Of a stretch of 64,000 bases of DNA, positions 10,790 through 22,748 are shown one piece after another. The notes beneath the pieces were generated by a model, which worked only from the letters and a program-made list of their open reading frames with translations, had not been told where the DNA came from and ran no database searches. Within the stretch, counting starts at the first letter, position 1, and each line of letters begins with the position of its first letter. Both the position numbers and the translations under genes were made by a program. This DNA comes from Symbiodinium natans. Its lineage: Eukaryota > Sar > Dinophyceae > Suessiales > Symbiodiniaceae. The stretch spans positions 412,257 to 476,256 of the forward strand of contig CAJNDS010002347.1 of the NCBI GenBank assembly GCA_905221605.1, read 5' to 3'.

Positions 10790-12625
10790 GGTGTTGTTTA
10801 GGGTTCAAGTTTTGGGGACCCAACTGTCATCCTCCTTTTCGGTGACCGCGAGTATTCAAACAGCACCCAAGTCTTGGGACCGAGCGTGTTCAACTAGCAT
10901 TTTGCCTTTTGGGGGCCGAGCTTACTCCAATAGCGCCGGAGTTTTGGGGACCGAGCGTGTTCAACTAGCATCCTGTACTAAGAGGTCTGTCGTATGTCCC
11001 TCCCTTTGTGCTCGTAGGGTTTGGTTTGGTGTGACCAAATAGCTCGCGCCATAGCGCGAGCTATGCGGTCGCAGGGGAAACATCTATGGTGTTTCAACAC
11101 GTTAACACACGTTTTCAGGGCGAGCGTTCAGCGCCCAGAAGCCTGTGCTGGTAGCGTAATCGTGGCCTATCGCCCCGCCTGCATTTAATGACGGTTCCAA
11201 AAGCCTGGGCCCCATAACCCCTTCGAGCACGAAGGTACATGTGACTTCTACCTTAGGGCCCTGGAACGAAGGAGGGGACGACAAACCTCTGAGGGATGCG
11301 ACACTGAATGTCTTGAAACTGCATATCAATGCCTACTTCTGAGGGCGGCGCGAAAACTGGACTATGCTCAGCCTGAGAAGCTGCTAAAACAGCCATGAGC
11401 CACGCGTTACCAGCACAAGGGATAACCATCTCTGTTTACTTAAACCACGTTTTTGAGGGGCTTGCTCTACGAAAAAGCTTTATAGAAAGCACAAAAACAT
11501 CCTATGTTTTTCCTAACGTTTTCACTTTCGGAACACTGTAGAAGTAAAAACATATCCCTTGGAAGTTTGTCGTATGTCCCCTCCCTTCGTGCTCGTAGGG
11601 TTTGGTGAGAGCCCTAGAAGTTTGTCGCACGTCCCCTCCCTTCGGGGAAACATCTATGGCGTTTCAACATGTTAAAACATGTTGTCAGGGCTAGCATTCT
11701 GCGCCTACAAGCTTGTGCTGGTAGTGCAATCGTGGCCCGTTAGACCGCCTGCATTTTCAAACGTTTCCGAAAGAACGTGCTGGTAACGTAATCGTGGCCC
11801 CATAACCCGCCTGCACTTTAAAACGGCTACATTAACCTCTAGGGCCCTCACCCTACGAGCACGAAGAGACATACGACAAACTTCTAGGGCCCTAACCAAA
11901 CCCTAGCACGAAGGGAGGGGACATACGACAAACCCTTAAGGGATGTGTTTTAATTGTTTTTTACTTCTGCAGTGTTCTGAAGAGTGCAAACGTTAGAAAA
12001 ACATAGGATGTTTTTGCGCTTGTACACCCTGTGGAGCCACGATTACGTTACCCAGCACGCAAGGAATAAACATCTGTTTACTTGAACCACCTTCTTTAGG
12101 GGCCGCGAAACCTTTTCGCTAAGCACGAAAAGTTGGGTAAAAACCTGCCTTGCTGTGCGGCTGTGCGAAAAGGTTCTATAGAAGCGCAAAAACATCCTAC
12201 GTGTTTCCTAACGTTTTCACTTTCAGAACCCTAAAAGTTTGTCACATGTCCATTCCCTTCGTGCTCGTAGGGTCAGGGCAACTAGAGGCTAGGCCTGAAG
12301 CCCTCCAACCAGAACGTGCTTGAAGGGCCCAACGTGCGAGGTTTGAAGGTTTCAGAGAGGCGTCTTGGTTGGTCCTTGTGCGCGCGAAAAGACTGAGCGT
12401 GTTCAACTAGCCTCCTGCCTCTTGGGGACCGAGCGTACTCAAATAGCACCCAACCAAGTTTTGGGGACCGAGCGTGTTCAACAGCATCCTGATTTGCGGG
12501 ACCGAGAGTACTCGCATAGCACCCAAGTTTTGGGGGCCGAGCGTGTTAAACTAGCATCCTGCTTTTTGGGGGCCGAGCGTACTCAAATAGCACCCAAGCT
12601 TGTTGGCCGGGGATCCTTGGGCTCG
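10790..12625. repeat. Interleaved dispersed repeats (ACCGAGCGT and TTTGTCGTATGTCCC families)
   Basis: Family one alternates ACCGAGCGTGTTCAACTAGC with ACCGAGCGTACTCAAATAGC, each followed by CCTG or ACCCAAG and a TTTTGGGG spacer, near 10,840-10,980 and 12,395-12,600. Family two contains TTTGTCGTATGTCCC, CTCCCTTCGTGCTCGTAGGG and GGTAACGTAATCGTGGCCC, near 10,985-11,290, 11,565-11,930 and 12,235-12,275, in both orientations. No gene is visible. Confidence 0.7.
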
Positions 12626-12659
12626 ACAGGGGCATGTTGGCAGGATCGATCCGCCCAGC

Positions 12660-12845
12660 CCGCAATTGTGCTCAGGAGCGAAGACCATGGGAGACCACGG
12701 ACCCCAACCACGTGACACCCTCCCAACCCCGTCGCTCATGATCGGAGACCGTGGGAGACGACGGACCCACACCACGTGACACCCACCCGACCCCAATTGT
12801 GCTCATGATCGGAGACCATGGGAGACCACGGGCCCAACCGCTTGA
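12660..12845. repeat. Tandem repeat with GATCGGAGACCATGGGAGAC
   Basis: Three units of about 60 bp containing GAGACCATGGGAGACCACGG and CACGTGACACC. No coding potential is recognised here or in the flanking 12,850-13,290. Confidence 0.7.
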
Positions 12846-13289
12846 CACCAATCTAGCCAAGTGCGTGACACCTTCTTTTCTCTACCCCAAGCGGTTCCTG
12901 TTTGGGGAATGAAAGGTGTGTGTGGCAAAAGAAACATTTCGGGTTTCGGGAGGGGTGAAAAGCTAAAGGTGCCAAAGCCCACAGAAACCTCAGGTCCTGC
13001 TCCAGACACCCCTACTAATCCCTATACCCTAAACCCTAATCAGCCCTCAAAACCTTTTTTGCATCCAGGCTCTACGCGATATCTGCCATGGTACTCACAA
13101 GCCAGCACAAGCAAAAAACGTCCGCCAAAAACATGCAAAGCTCTCAACCCCTGTACCCCTAAAACACGCGAAGCCCACCTCAACCCGAAACCCGCAAAAG
13201 CCCTGGGCCTCTCCTGCAAGGCGTCGCCCCGTACCTTGGTGCCGATCTCAGTGCCAAGGCGCGAGTCCTGAGTGGGCACTTGGCAGCTT

Positions 13290-13795
13290 CGCAGGTTTGG
13301 GGTTTAGGGTTTCGGGTTTAGGGTTTAGGGGTTTTAGGGTTTCGGGTTTAGGGTTTACAGCTTTGGGCCTCGCACGCCGATGAACGGTGTTGGGTTGGGG
13401 TTGGATCTCTCCTGTGCACAGCCTTTCTTGGGTGGCATGTGGGGGTTTACGAAAATAGGGGTACCCTTGTATTACCCCATATAGAATAGAATCTCCTTAA
13501 AGGGACCCCAAAAAGGGTACCCTATCGGAAACCCCCATTTTGGGCTGCTCCAAGAGAGTCTCGCGCGCCGCAACAACACAAGAGTGGCAGCAAAAGTAGA
13601 AACGAGGTTTAACTGGTGCATTGGGGTTCCGGGCTTAGGGCTCGGGGCTCGGGGCTCAGGGCTCAGGGCTCAGGGCTTAGGGCTTAAGGCTAAGGGCTCA
13701 GGGCTCACTGCTCAGGGCTCAGGGCGTAGGGCTTAGGGCTTAGTGCACTTAGGGCTTAGGGCTAAGGCCTGGGTGTAGGGCTTAGGGCTTGGTAT
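13290..13795 (+). repeat. Degenerate TTTAGGG and GGGCTCA tracts
   Basis: GGTTTAGGGTTTCGGG variants at 13,297-13,355, then GGGCTCAGGGCTTAGGG-like repeats at 13,630-13,795. Both look like mutated telomere-type repeats. Confidence 0.65.
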
Positions 13796-13890
13796 ACAAC
13801 ATTTCATGTGCTACAACTGCCAGGTTGGCGTCATTCCGCTCGATGGCATCCAGCGCTGCGTTGCGCAACGGCAGAGCGTCAGCCACCTTC
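13793..13890 (-). CDS. Isolated exon-like segment
   Basis: On the minus strand about 33 codons of ordinary amphipathic composition run from an AAG|G acceptor-like site near 13,890, reading through PLRNAALDAIERNDANLAVV. It resembles the helix of an ankyrin-type or pentatricopeptide-type repeat, but it is too short to assign. It sits alone among repeats and may be an exon of a large intron-rich gene or a relic. Confidence 0.25.
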
Positions 13891-14845
13891 GAAAATTCAC
13901 AATAAGGTATATGAACCATAAACCCTTGTAGGGTTCATCTCGCCCCCCAAACTAGGGTTTCCTGTCCAAAGTGACCCAGAGTGGGGTAGCTCAAAGGTTG
14001 TGTTCGATAGCGTGACAGGTTGTGGGTTAGAGTGTGCGGTGAAGAACTCCACATGAGAAATGGATTGTAGGCAGGGAGTCGGGACCCTGGTCGATACCGT
14101 TTCCGGGTGTGCTAGTTAAAGCATGTTGGGTATCTTAGTTCGGCATTTGGGATAACTGATGTGGGTATTGACCGGAAAACCGAAGAAGGGTCGTACTGAC
14201 CGAGACCAGCATACATGACTGCGCATTTGAAGGGCTCCAGCGGCCCTACCCCAAGTCAATAGCCCACTAGACGAAGATTGTGGAGCTTTTTTTTGTGGAT
14301 TGGTAGTTTTGGTGCTTCAAGTTCTATGGTAGGGGTTATGAGCCTGGTGGGCGGGAAACCCGTGGAACAAGCAGGAGTATGGGCACATGAGTTTCCACTC
14401 AGTCAATACTGCCGTTTAATTCCTCGCAGTGCGATGTTACAGGCAGCTAGGCGGGTGGCAAAAAAACAACCCTAAACTCGAACCGCAAGGAACTCGAAGT
14501 CCTAAACCCCAAGGAGCTCCAGACGTATAGGGGCAGGGGTTTAAGGTTTAGCGTTTGGGGTTTGGGGTTAGGGATTTTGTTGTCACCCGTCTAGCCAGAG
14601 CACTGCAGGGCTAGCTTGTCGGAAGTAGGAGAAGCCGCTCAAAGGGCTCAGGCCTTCTTGGTTTAAGGTTTAGGGTTCAGGATTTTAGGGGAGATCGAAC
14701 CTCGAAGGAGAAGCGCTCACTGCTTTCCTTCAAACATGGAGGCACGGTCGAACCCCAACAAACCCTGTTCAGCCCCAATGAGCCCTAACAAGCTCTAATA
14801 AACCCTACCTGACTAACCAATAAGCCCTACAATAACCCTCGGCCG
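13890..14845. other. No gene recognised
   Basis: Mixed unique sequence with scattered CCCTAAAC and GGGTTTAGG words near 14,470-14,590 and 14,660. A 65-codon plus-strand frame at 14,278 has no recognisable features. Confidence 0.5.
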
Positions 14846-15748
14846 CTGTTGTTTTTCTTGGCTTCGAGAGTTTTCGGGCTCCGCGCTCCTTCGCCGTCCA
14901 GAACAGCAGAAAGCAGAAGAGGCACTTGATGGCGGCTTCGATGTCCGGGCAGCGCAGGGCCCATTCCTGAGAGCTTGCAGGATTGTTTAGGGTTTTTTAA
15001 AGAATTCCCAGGAGTTCTTGAGGTGTTTTAAGGGCTCTTAAGTGTTCTTTTGGGATTTTGTTAAGATTTGGGGTGCGGGGTTTGAGAAGGATTTAGAGGC
15101 GGCACCCTTTCTTGGCGACGCAGAGCTGAGGGTCGTCCACCTCGATGCCGTCGGGGACTTGGGTGATGCTGGGCAGAAGATGCCAGAAGTCCGGGTGCAT
15201 GCCGATGAAGTCCTGCTGGGAATTTGGGAACGTGGGAGCTCGGGCTGAGGGGCGAAGGCGCCTGAGTTTGGGGGGGGCGGGGGAGATGAGGACGGTAAGG
15301 CCAAAGAATAGAGGACTTTACCGGCTCAAGGGATCGGCTGGCTCCAGAAGGCCTCGTAGAATGCCACGTAGTCGGAGAGATGGAGGGGTACCTTAAGTGC
15401 CACATGGGGGAAGGGCGGGGCATGTTCCTCGCAGCCTCAAGTCCCCCAAAGAAATCCCTATATCTGGAACCCTATCAACCCAGTCCTCAATCTTCAGCCC
15501 TGAAAAGGCCAGGCCAAGAACCCTCCCCCCCTAGCCACACCACAAGCCCTGAAGCCAACCCCCGCCCCCCAACCGGGCAACAACCGATCAGGCCTGGGTG
15601 CGTGTGGACCGCTGCCACACTGTCCGCACTCTCCGCTGATCCCAAAGCCTCCATGCGGGCCGGATTGGCTCCCGAAGCGATCACCTCGGCGCTCGAACTT
15701 ATGAACCAGGAGTTGTTAAACAAGACGAATGGCATGAAAAAGCATACC
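14845..15748 (-). CDS. 3' exons of an unassigned minus-strand gene
   Basis: Exon-like blocks follow in order. 15,748 down to about 15,587 begins at CAG|G and includes FNNSWFISSSAEVIASGAN. About 15,440-15,335 includes HVALKVPLHLSDYVAFYEAF. About 15,210-15,093 includes DFIGMHPDFWHLLPS and ends at TAA. The first two join cleanly by a GC-AG intron (donor CAG|GCCTGA, acceptor GAG|GCTGCG), giving HTHPGCEEHAPPF. The third junction is unresolved. A further coding-like block at 14,845-14,985 (EWALRCPDIEAAIKCLFCF) lies after the stop and may belong to another isoform or gene. I do not recognise the family. Confidence 0.4.
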
Positions 15749-15749
15749 T

Positions 15750-17000
15750 GACACGTGGTGATGAGACTCATGGTGAGAATAACAGTAAGAGTTAACAAAC
15801 GATGAGGACACTGAGGATGGAACAGAAGTGCATGAGGCGACTCACTTGGAAGATCATGCATGGAAAGAAAAAAATCGCGTGGATGTGTGGTTACACTGTT
15901 TTTGATGCGGTCACTTCCTACCGGATCAAAACCTCGAGTGGAGATTAACACTGCTTGCTGCACTGCACGGTGGCAGGGGGATGGCGCAGCGGGATTACGG
16001 ACGATGGCAGACCTGCCTCTCCAGTCACTGCAGAGCCGCGCAAAAAAGTTGACCGTACTTGTCATATGCTATGGATGCGCAAAGCTCGTTGAAGCTCGTT
16101 TCATACTTGGGCTCCTGATGTGATATGCCAGGCCATGGCATGTTTCTATTCCACGATCCCGTTCCTGAGTGCATCTGGGCCGGATTGCATTTCTCTTGGC
16201 GTGTTTTTGGTTGTTCGTTCGTAACAGCCGCACGCTCTGGCTTTCGGGCCGATTCTGCTGCGCACTGAGTGCTATCACGAGCCGGGATGCGTTGCATTAT
16301 GTGTCACGGATTCAGCGTGTTGTTTCATGCAGCGCATGGCTCCTACAAGTGAAGTGAGCCGCGATCTGAAATGAAATGAACGAAAGCAATCGCATCAGCC
16401 GATATCAGGCCATTTATTCTGGAGCGACTGCAACAAGCGAAAGGCCATAGGCCATGTCCGAAACCGTGGAGAGGAGACCCCGCATGTCTTGGGCGGCACA
16501 CGAACCGATTTTTTCAGCCTCCAGCACCTCTCGAGCAACTCTTCTCCTAGTTCAAGCCTCCTGTAGTAGCCTGCCTTCAGCGCGAACCTGTGGGTTTTAG
16601 TTTATGGTCTAACACCACAGCATGCACCAGCGCACAGGAAGGACTCAAGTCAATTTAATTGCAGCACTCCCGCCTCAGAATTTCTGGCTGACGCCAGGTT
16701 GCATGACAAGTCCTGCATCGCAGCCACGTCACACCTTGCTTCAGCATGACGACCATTCTGCAGCGCCCGACAGCATGTGTTTGCTCACAAATGGAGCTGA
16801 GCAACTCTGATGTCATCAGCGCTGACATAACTGGCCTTGGAGGAGGAAGAGTCGCAATAGAAGGCAACAGAATGGAGGCATGGAGCTACGTTGGATCCTG
16901 CTGACGATCTGGACTGTCCTTCTTACTCCTCTCGTTTCACGGGATGTTGCACGCAAGGGCGTGTCTACTCTTAAAATGTGAGGGCAGCACGGTGTCGCAA
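15750..17000. other. No gene recognised
   Basis: Unique-looking sequence of mixed composition. Open frames on both strands are short and lack motifs. It may be intron or intergenic DNA between the 15-kb exons and the decayed 17-19 kb locus. Confidence 0.5.
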
Positions 17001-17194
17001 CAGCAGCTGAAGAGACCACAAGTCCACGAATCCGCTTCATCGGTGAAGGACTTGGTGAAGGACTTGACGGCCTCTCTCACCTGAGGCTTTAGGGAAGCTT
17101 TTCCACTTTCTTTGCCCGGATGCCCGCTCTGGGGACCTGGCCCACGGAAGATACCGGCTCGCCTGTCGTGCAACCCAGGCGAGACAATGACAAG

Positions 17195-19215
17195 ACCCTT
17201 GGTGTCCCTTAGTGCTTGGGCCTGCTCCTGGACCTGTCGAGCTCGCGGGTGCTGCTTGGGACGCCTCTCCAGCGACTCCAGGCGGATCCATGCCTGCGTC
17301 CACCATGCGGAAGATTCCCTCCCAGCGCAGAGTGCAGCAACACACGGGCCGCAGGCCTCCCGCAAGCTCTCCTACATCTGCGAAAGTATGGAAACCTAAG
17401 CCGGTCATGACACCCGTTGTAGTACTCGCCCATGAGGCTCAGAAGTTTGGGCGCCATGGGCAAGATCTTGTCCTCCCAAGCAGAGAGTCCATTGCGCATC
17501 CAGTAGCCACAATGCGCCAGGACTTCTTTTCCAGGCGTTCCTGCCCCAGCTTAGACTGCAGCACGCTCCAAGTGATCTCGATCTCCCGCTCCGCGTCCGA
17601 GTCAAAGCCAAAAGGCGCCAGTTCAAAGGCCACAAACTCCTTCAGGTTGGCCTGGCCGTATTGCCAGGTCAAGTTGTGGGGGCCCAGCAAGCCCAGGTTC
17701 TGGTCTTTCTGGAAGGCCTTCAGAGCACGTTTCACCACTCTCACTGTCCCAGTCATCTCTTTTCTTGGAGTGCAGCTTCAGTGAGATGTCAAAGTCCAGC
17801 GCTAGCTCCCGATTCAGTTGCAATTGCTGCATGAAAATACCCATATCAGCCCCCTTGTTCGCAACTTGTGCAGCGATGACATGCTGCAAAACTGGCGATG
17901 TCAAATTACCAACCACTGCGTCCAGCGTTGAGACTGGCTGAGTTGTTGCGAGGAATACGTCCACCGTGCGCGGCTTTGCTTGTGCACTCAACACATTTGC
18001 CACGCATTGCTGGACGGTGCGCCATTGCAACGGGTCGTGCAGCTGGATGAAAGGACCCACCCGAAAGCCCCCGCCCGGCCCGCCCTCTCTGCCTGACTCT
18101 CTCTGGACAGGGTGATGAGATGTTTTACCCGGACCACCGCCGCGCGGCCCGCGAAACGCGTCAGAGCCGTCTGCAGGCCCGCCATGCCGATAGACAGCTG
18201 GGTCTGCGAAGACTGCAGGATCTTCACCAGCATCGATCGGATCTGATCCTCACCCCGACTGTCCTCAGCTCTGAGGCATCGTAGGTGTAGCCGTCCACCT
18301 CCTCCAAGAGCTCCGACTTCGCAGCCAGGACCGGGATACCAAAATACATGGCGTCCAGAACGTGCCCCTGCCTCCAGCATGTCCTTTGATTTCCTGGCGG
18401 CATGCTCTACTGGGAACCTCGCTTCTGTTTCGTGCACGGGCGAGTTGCGTGTGAAAAAGGAGTCGCTACGAGTAGTGCAGAGTGGTGGCTGGGCGCGAAA
18501 CCAAATCCCGAAAACCAGGAACTTGCAAAAACCCAAACTTTTCGGAGGTGTGAGCCACTTGAGTCATTTGAAACAATTGAAACGCTTGTCCCACTTTTCT
18601 GTGTCAGGGCATGTTGGCTTCAAGTGTGTTAGAGCATTTCTGCGTTAGAGCATTTCGCACTTGAAACACGAATCGGGCCTGCATTTCTGTTTCAAACGTT
18701 TCAGATGTTTCAAGCGCTCAAGACGGGTCCTACATTTGTGTCGATTGACAAGGCTCGGACTGCAAAATACGTTAAAACCCAAGACGCGTGACTACATCTA
18801 TGCCCCTATGTGATAAGCATGCGAACTTTACGCACCCGAGCTCCTGCTGGTCATCCAAGTTCTCCTCATCACCGACATTGAAGAACTCTAAGTCCAAAGT
18901 CCGGCGCGCGGGGTCATCTGGCTCGATGCACCTCGGTCCGCGATCCACGACAAGAGTCTTCCGTCTAGCGGGTAAGTGGCTAAATGAGGCCAGCTTTCCA
19001 TGTCATAGCACGCGGCCCCCAAGGTTGTCTCTCACGTAAGCCAGCTGAGCCGCGGTTTCGGGGACGTCTCCTGGACCCTTTTCTGCTTCTTCCTTGCAGT
19101 TTTCGGACTCGTGGAACAAGATGTGAGAAAGCGCTTTCTCTTCACCTTGCTTTGCATCGTCGCACCTGCGACTTCACACCTAGGTCGCTCGGAACTCACT
19201 GCCAATGATTCTGCT
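17195..19215 (-). pseudogene. Decayed glycosyltransferase: GT4-like part plus RgpF-like domain
   Basis: Coding sequence can be followed on the minus strand but changes frame at least five times without room for introns. From the 5' end: 19,170-18,800 reads through SHILFHESENCKEEAEKGPG and then RRTLDLEFFNVGDEENLDDQ; about 18,410-18,290 includes LDAMYFGIPVLAAKSELLEE, like the C-terminal lobe of GT4 enzymes; 18,050-17,780 includes NKGADMGIFMQQL and DFDISLKLHSKK; 17,755-17,400 includes NLGLLGPHNLTW. The last three resemble the rhamnan synthesis F (RgpF) pattern of DxGPFL, KLHxK and a later GP. Several shifts fall in homopolymers (a G-run near 18,370, an A-run near 17,525), so sequencing error is the alternative to gene decay. 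Confidence 0.5.
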
Positions 19216-20240
19216 GGGCGGACCAAGCACAAGGGGAGATCAAAGATTTGACAAAACATCCTAAATTTCCACGTGGGAGAAACGGATGCGTTCGTAACCC
19301 TGTGCTGCACTTGCACATACATGTCCCACGCGTCTGGAATGCAAACTGCCATCAATCGTACGAGAGCGCAAGAAAAAGGCGATCACACAGACTGCGTTGG
19401 TTGTGAAAAAATTCGGACGGTTGGGAGATGTTGGGAGGCACGTGATTCCATGTGATTCCCACGTCTCCGCTTGATGATGTGCCGGCCCAAGCCCAGCTAA
19501 GTTTTCCGAAGCCCATAGTGTCCTGAAGAATTCTGGGCTCGCCGAGCGAATCAGGTGCACTTCTGGTCTACTAGAACGCGTCATACTCGCGCTTGAGCAC
19601 ATCATCTATAAGCAAATCTCTTGCCCCAACCCGTCACCGGTCCCAGCTTGGCTCATGCATCGTATCCCGAGATGTGCGTGCAAGCTTTGTTACAGCTGTG
19701 CATGAGAGGCAAAGGTCACAAAATCGTCTGTTTTCGTTTGATCTGGTTGGCGCGAACTGTTTTTGCGCCTGTCAGCCTCTGCAGCATCCCTCCCTCACCA
19801 AATATCATCAGTCCCGCTTTTCCTTATTCGTGCAGCGTCGCCTCCCTGAGCCTTCATAACAGGAGCAGGTCATATGACGAGATCAGTTGGGGCTGCGCTC
19901 CCTGTATCACTGATGCGACAAAGTGCTCCTCTCAGGGCGAGAGGCGTAGCTCAATGTCCACGGGCTTCACAGCACCATCTGACAACGAAAAACGCCAAGC
20001 GAACGTTGCAACAAGACTTTACACTTCGCAGTGCCTCGTGCTCATCTTGAAAGTCCTCGGCCTAATCCGGGGATGCGCATCTGTGACAGGCAAACTTCAA
20101 GGCAACAGGACCCCCAAAGGCCCAGGCAGGACAGTAGCAGCAGCTGCAGCAGGTTGACATGTTCGACCACATCTCACTGACAAGCTTTTCCTTCTTCTGA
20201 AGGGCCTGCAAGGAATCACTGCAAAGCACTACCTGCAAGT
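19215..20240. other. No gene recognised
   Basis: Mixed sequence with short open frames on both strands and no domain. It may include intron or upstream DNA of the 17-19 kb locus. Confidence 0.45.
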
Positions 20241-20990
20241 CACTGTGAAATCAGCGATGTCCTGCTCCCAATTGTCGTTGAACGTGCGAAGAGCGTAGAT
20301 CAAGGCGTCCAAAGTGAAGCCTCAATTCCCCGAAGCACCACTCGTACAGGAATCCGTATCCGCGTGCAACAACTTCAATCCGCGGTGCCTGTCATGATCG
20401 CCGAGGTACTGCAGCAAACACTAAACGTTGCTAGCTTGAACAGCACGGCTCCGGTCATAAATCTGTGGCTTACCACGCTGAGAGGGACCCTGGAGAAACA
20501 AAACATGAGCACAAGGGAAATCATCCAAACGCGCCAGCTCTTTCCACGCAAAGGAAGGCAACTGCCGAGTTTCTTTACTTCGCCTTCTTCCCGATCTCCA
20601 GACCCAATTCTACAGCTCCTCGGAGCATGTCGCCGGCCTATGATCCTGCCTCCATGGGCGCCCTTGCGAGATGCCGAGGGTCCAAACATCAAAATAATGT
20701 GTTCGTGCTTCAAGCTGCGTGCTGGGTCCAGATTGGAACCGACGATGAAGGACTTCATTGAGTTGCAGTCGATCGGTTTCACTCCTTTCACTTCATGACT
20801 TGTGCGGAATCCATCAAACAAATGCTGCACAGGAACCCGACGCTCCATCGACACAAAAGCAGGTCTGCTCTGATATTCGTTGATTCGTCGAATCAGGCCC
20901 GAAAAGTAACACTGGAGGCTGTCTGGAGGCACTCCTTTGGCCTTTTCAAGCTTTCGGGACACGTGACCGTCTCGTGACTGCAAGCTGCCA
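20240..20990 (-). pseudogene. Coding-like remnant with in-frame stops
   Basis: One minus-strand frame from about 20,700 to 20,240 keeps protein-like composition through in-frame TAG and TGA codons, for example ELARLDDFPCAHVLFLQGPS, then LQYLGDHDRHRGLKLLHAD, then LDALIYALRTFNDNWEQDI. A second frame upstream (20,990-20,660) includes GLIRRINEYQSRPAF and VPVQHLFDGFRTSHEVKG. I recognise no family. The mix suggests a degraded gene, or exons separated by very small introns. Confidence 0.3.
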
Positions 20991-21029
20991 AGCCACCAAA
21001 GAGCTGCAGAAGGCAGTTTCTGCCGCAAA

Positions 21030-22745
21030 GGAAAGGATTACTACTCGACCAAGTGGCGCGGCCGCCTGTTCACCGGAACTGCGCCAAGGCTCGCGAGTGC
21101 ACAGCCCGTACCTGAACACTAGGCACACGAGCGAGGAAGACCACGCTGTACTGCCAACGCACTGCTCCCAATTTATTGGCAAACTGGAACATTCTGGCTA
21201 TTCCCTTGCTTGGGAACCTTGCAGGCTCCCCACGCCTCAAATGGTGCCACGTTGCTCTATTCGAAATGGCAGTCGCCGACCTGAAGCGGGTCGCGACAGT
21301 CGCAACATGTCGCAACCGACAAGAAGCTATTGTAATAGCCTGCCATTGCAGTGAGGGCCGCGCTTCCAAGCCTTGTAGCTAACAAAGCCAAGCTACCCCA
21401 TACAGTCCGCGTGTTGTAGACCTGCTCAGCACAACGATCTCAGAGCGGCATGCTCCCAGCTGTCACGTGAGGCGCACGCCAGGCTGGATTGATCGCGCAC
21501 CTCCGCCGGTAGATCCCTGAGCTGATTGCCCAAACCCACGCCCACTGCAAGGCAGCACATCAAAACGGACTTGATCAAGTGATCCTTCCACAACTGAAAG
21601 CAACAGAATACAACAGGGCTCCGCAGACACTGATCTCCCTTGACCAGGCTCAACAGCCACTCCGAGCTCAACCAAGCACTCTCTGCACCAAGATGCTCAC
21701 AGCCCAAGTGCTTCAGCGTCGTGGCCAAAAACCATCGGAATCAAGCCTTGTCAAGAAGTCTGCGATCTCGTAACAATATAAGAAGATACTAGTAGACATA
21801 TAGTCCGAGCTCGGTCTCACCCCAAGACTTGACATTGTCGGTCCTGGTCAGCATTCAGCCGTCTGGTGCAGACAGCAACTCCTGACATGCAGCACATGTT
21901 TCCTCTAATTTGCGACTATTTGCGACCTAACAAAGACGTTATTTTAAGAACTCTTTTAACCCTCTTTGCCCTTCCCACTAGGTTGCGACTTATGGCCGAA
22001 GCTGCAGAGTCCTTGGATCATGGAGGCTCAAGTCGGCCAAAGACGCCCAGTAAGGCCGCGCAACGCCTGGGTTTGGGCTGCAATCCGCTGAGGCCTCGGG
22101 CCGTAGCTCAAAGCAAGCACCCCACCTCAAATCCCCTCCCCACAGCCCACGGACGCGTTTGCGCCCTTTTATACCCCCCAGCCGACAAGTGTCCAGCAGC
22201 AAAAGATGCATCAGGACCAGGGGGCACTCCCCCACCCCCCCGGTTTGGGTTGCCTCGTTACAGAAGCTCAGGCAGGGGCGGCTGTATTGAGCCCTGGGGC
22301 CTTGCAACGCGTGGCACTGGAACTCAGCCGAAGTGGGCTGCTGCGAAGACGAGCCTGAAAGGCTTGTATGGGCGTCTGACATGTTTTTTTTGTTAACGGC
22401 TTTTTCGGCCAGGCCTAGGCTGAAGGCGCATGACAACACCGGCATTTTGTACTTGCGAGCTAAAACAAACTACTTGTCGGTGAAAGGCTGGCTCTGTCAG
22501 TGCATGGCTGGTCAACATGTCCGGGCCATGGCAAGGTATGCACACAGGATGTGCTTGTGTTGCAACAAACCAATACAGCACTCCAGTAGAAGGCTGCAGT
22601 GTTGCGACACCAAAAACTAGGCTGTTCAGTGCGCCCTGGGGGAAAAGTGCATACATTCGGTGAATTCTCAAATAATACTATAACAGGAAGCCAGAAGCCC
22701 AAAAAGTAAATAAATGTACTGTATGAACAGCCTAGCAAACAATCG
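21030..22745. other. No gene recognised
   Basis: Unique-looking sequence of about 50% GC. Short open frames on both strands show no motifs. The right edge adjoins the stop codon of the PUB-domain gene (22,749), so part of this is probably its 3' flank. Confidence 0.5.
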
Positions 22746-22748
22746 AAA

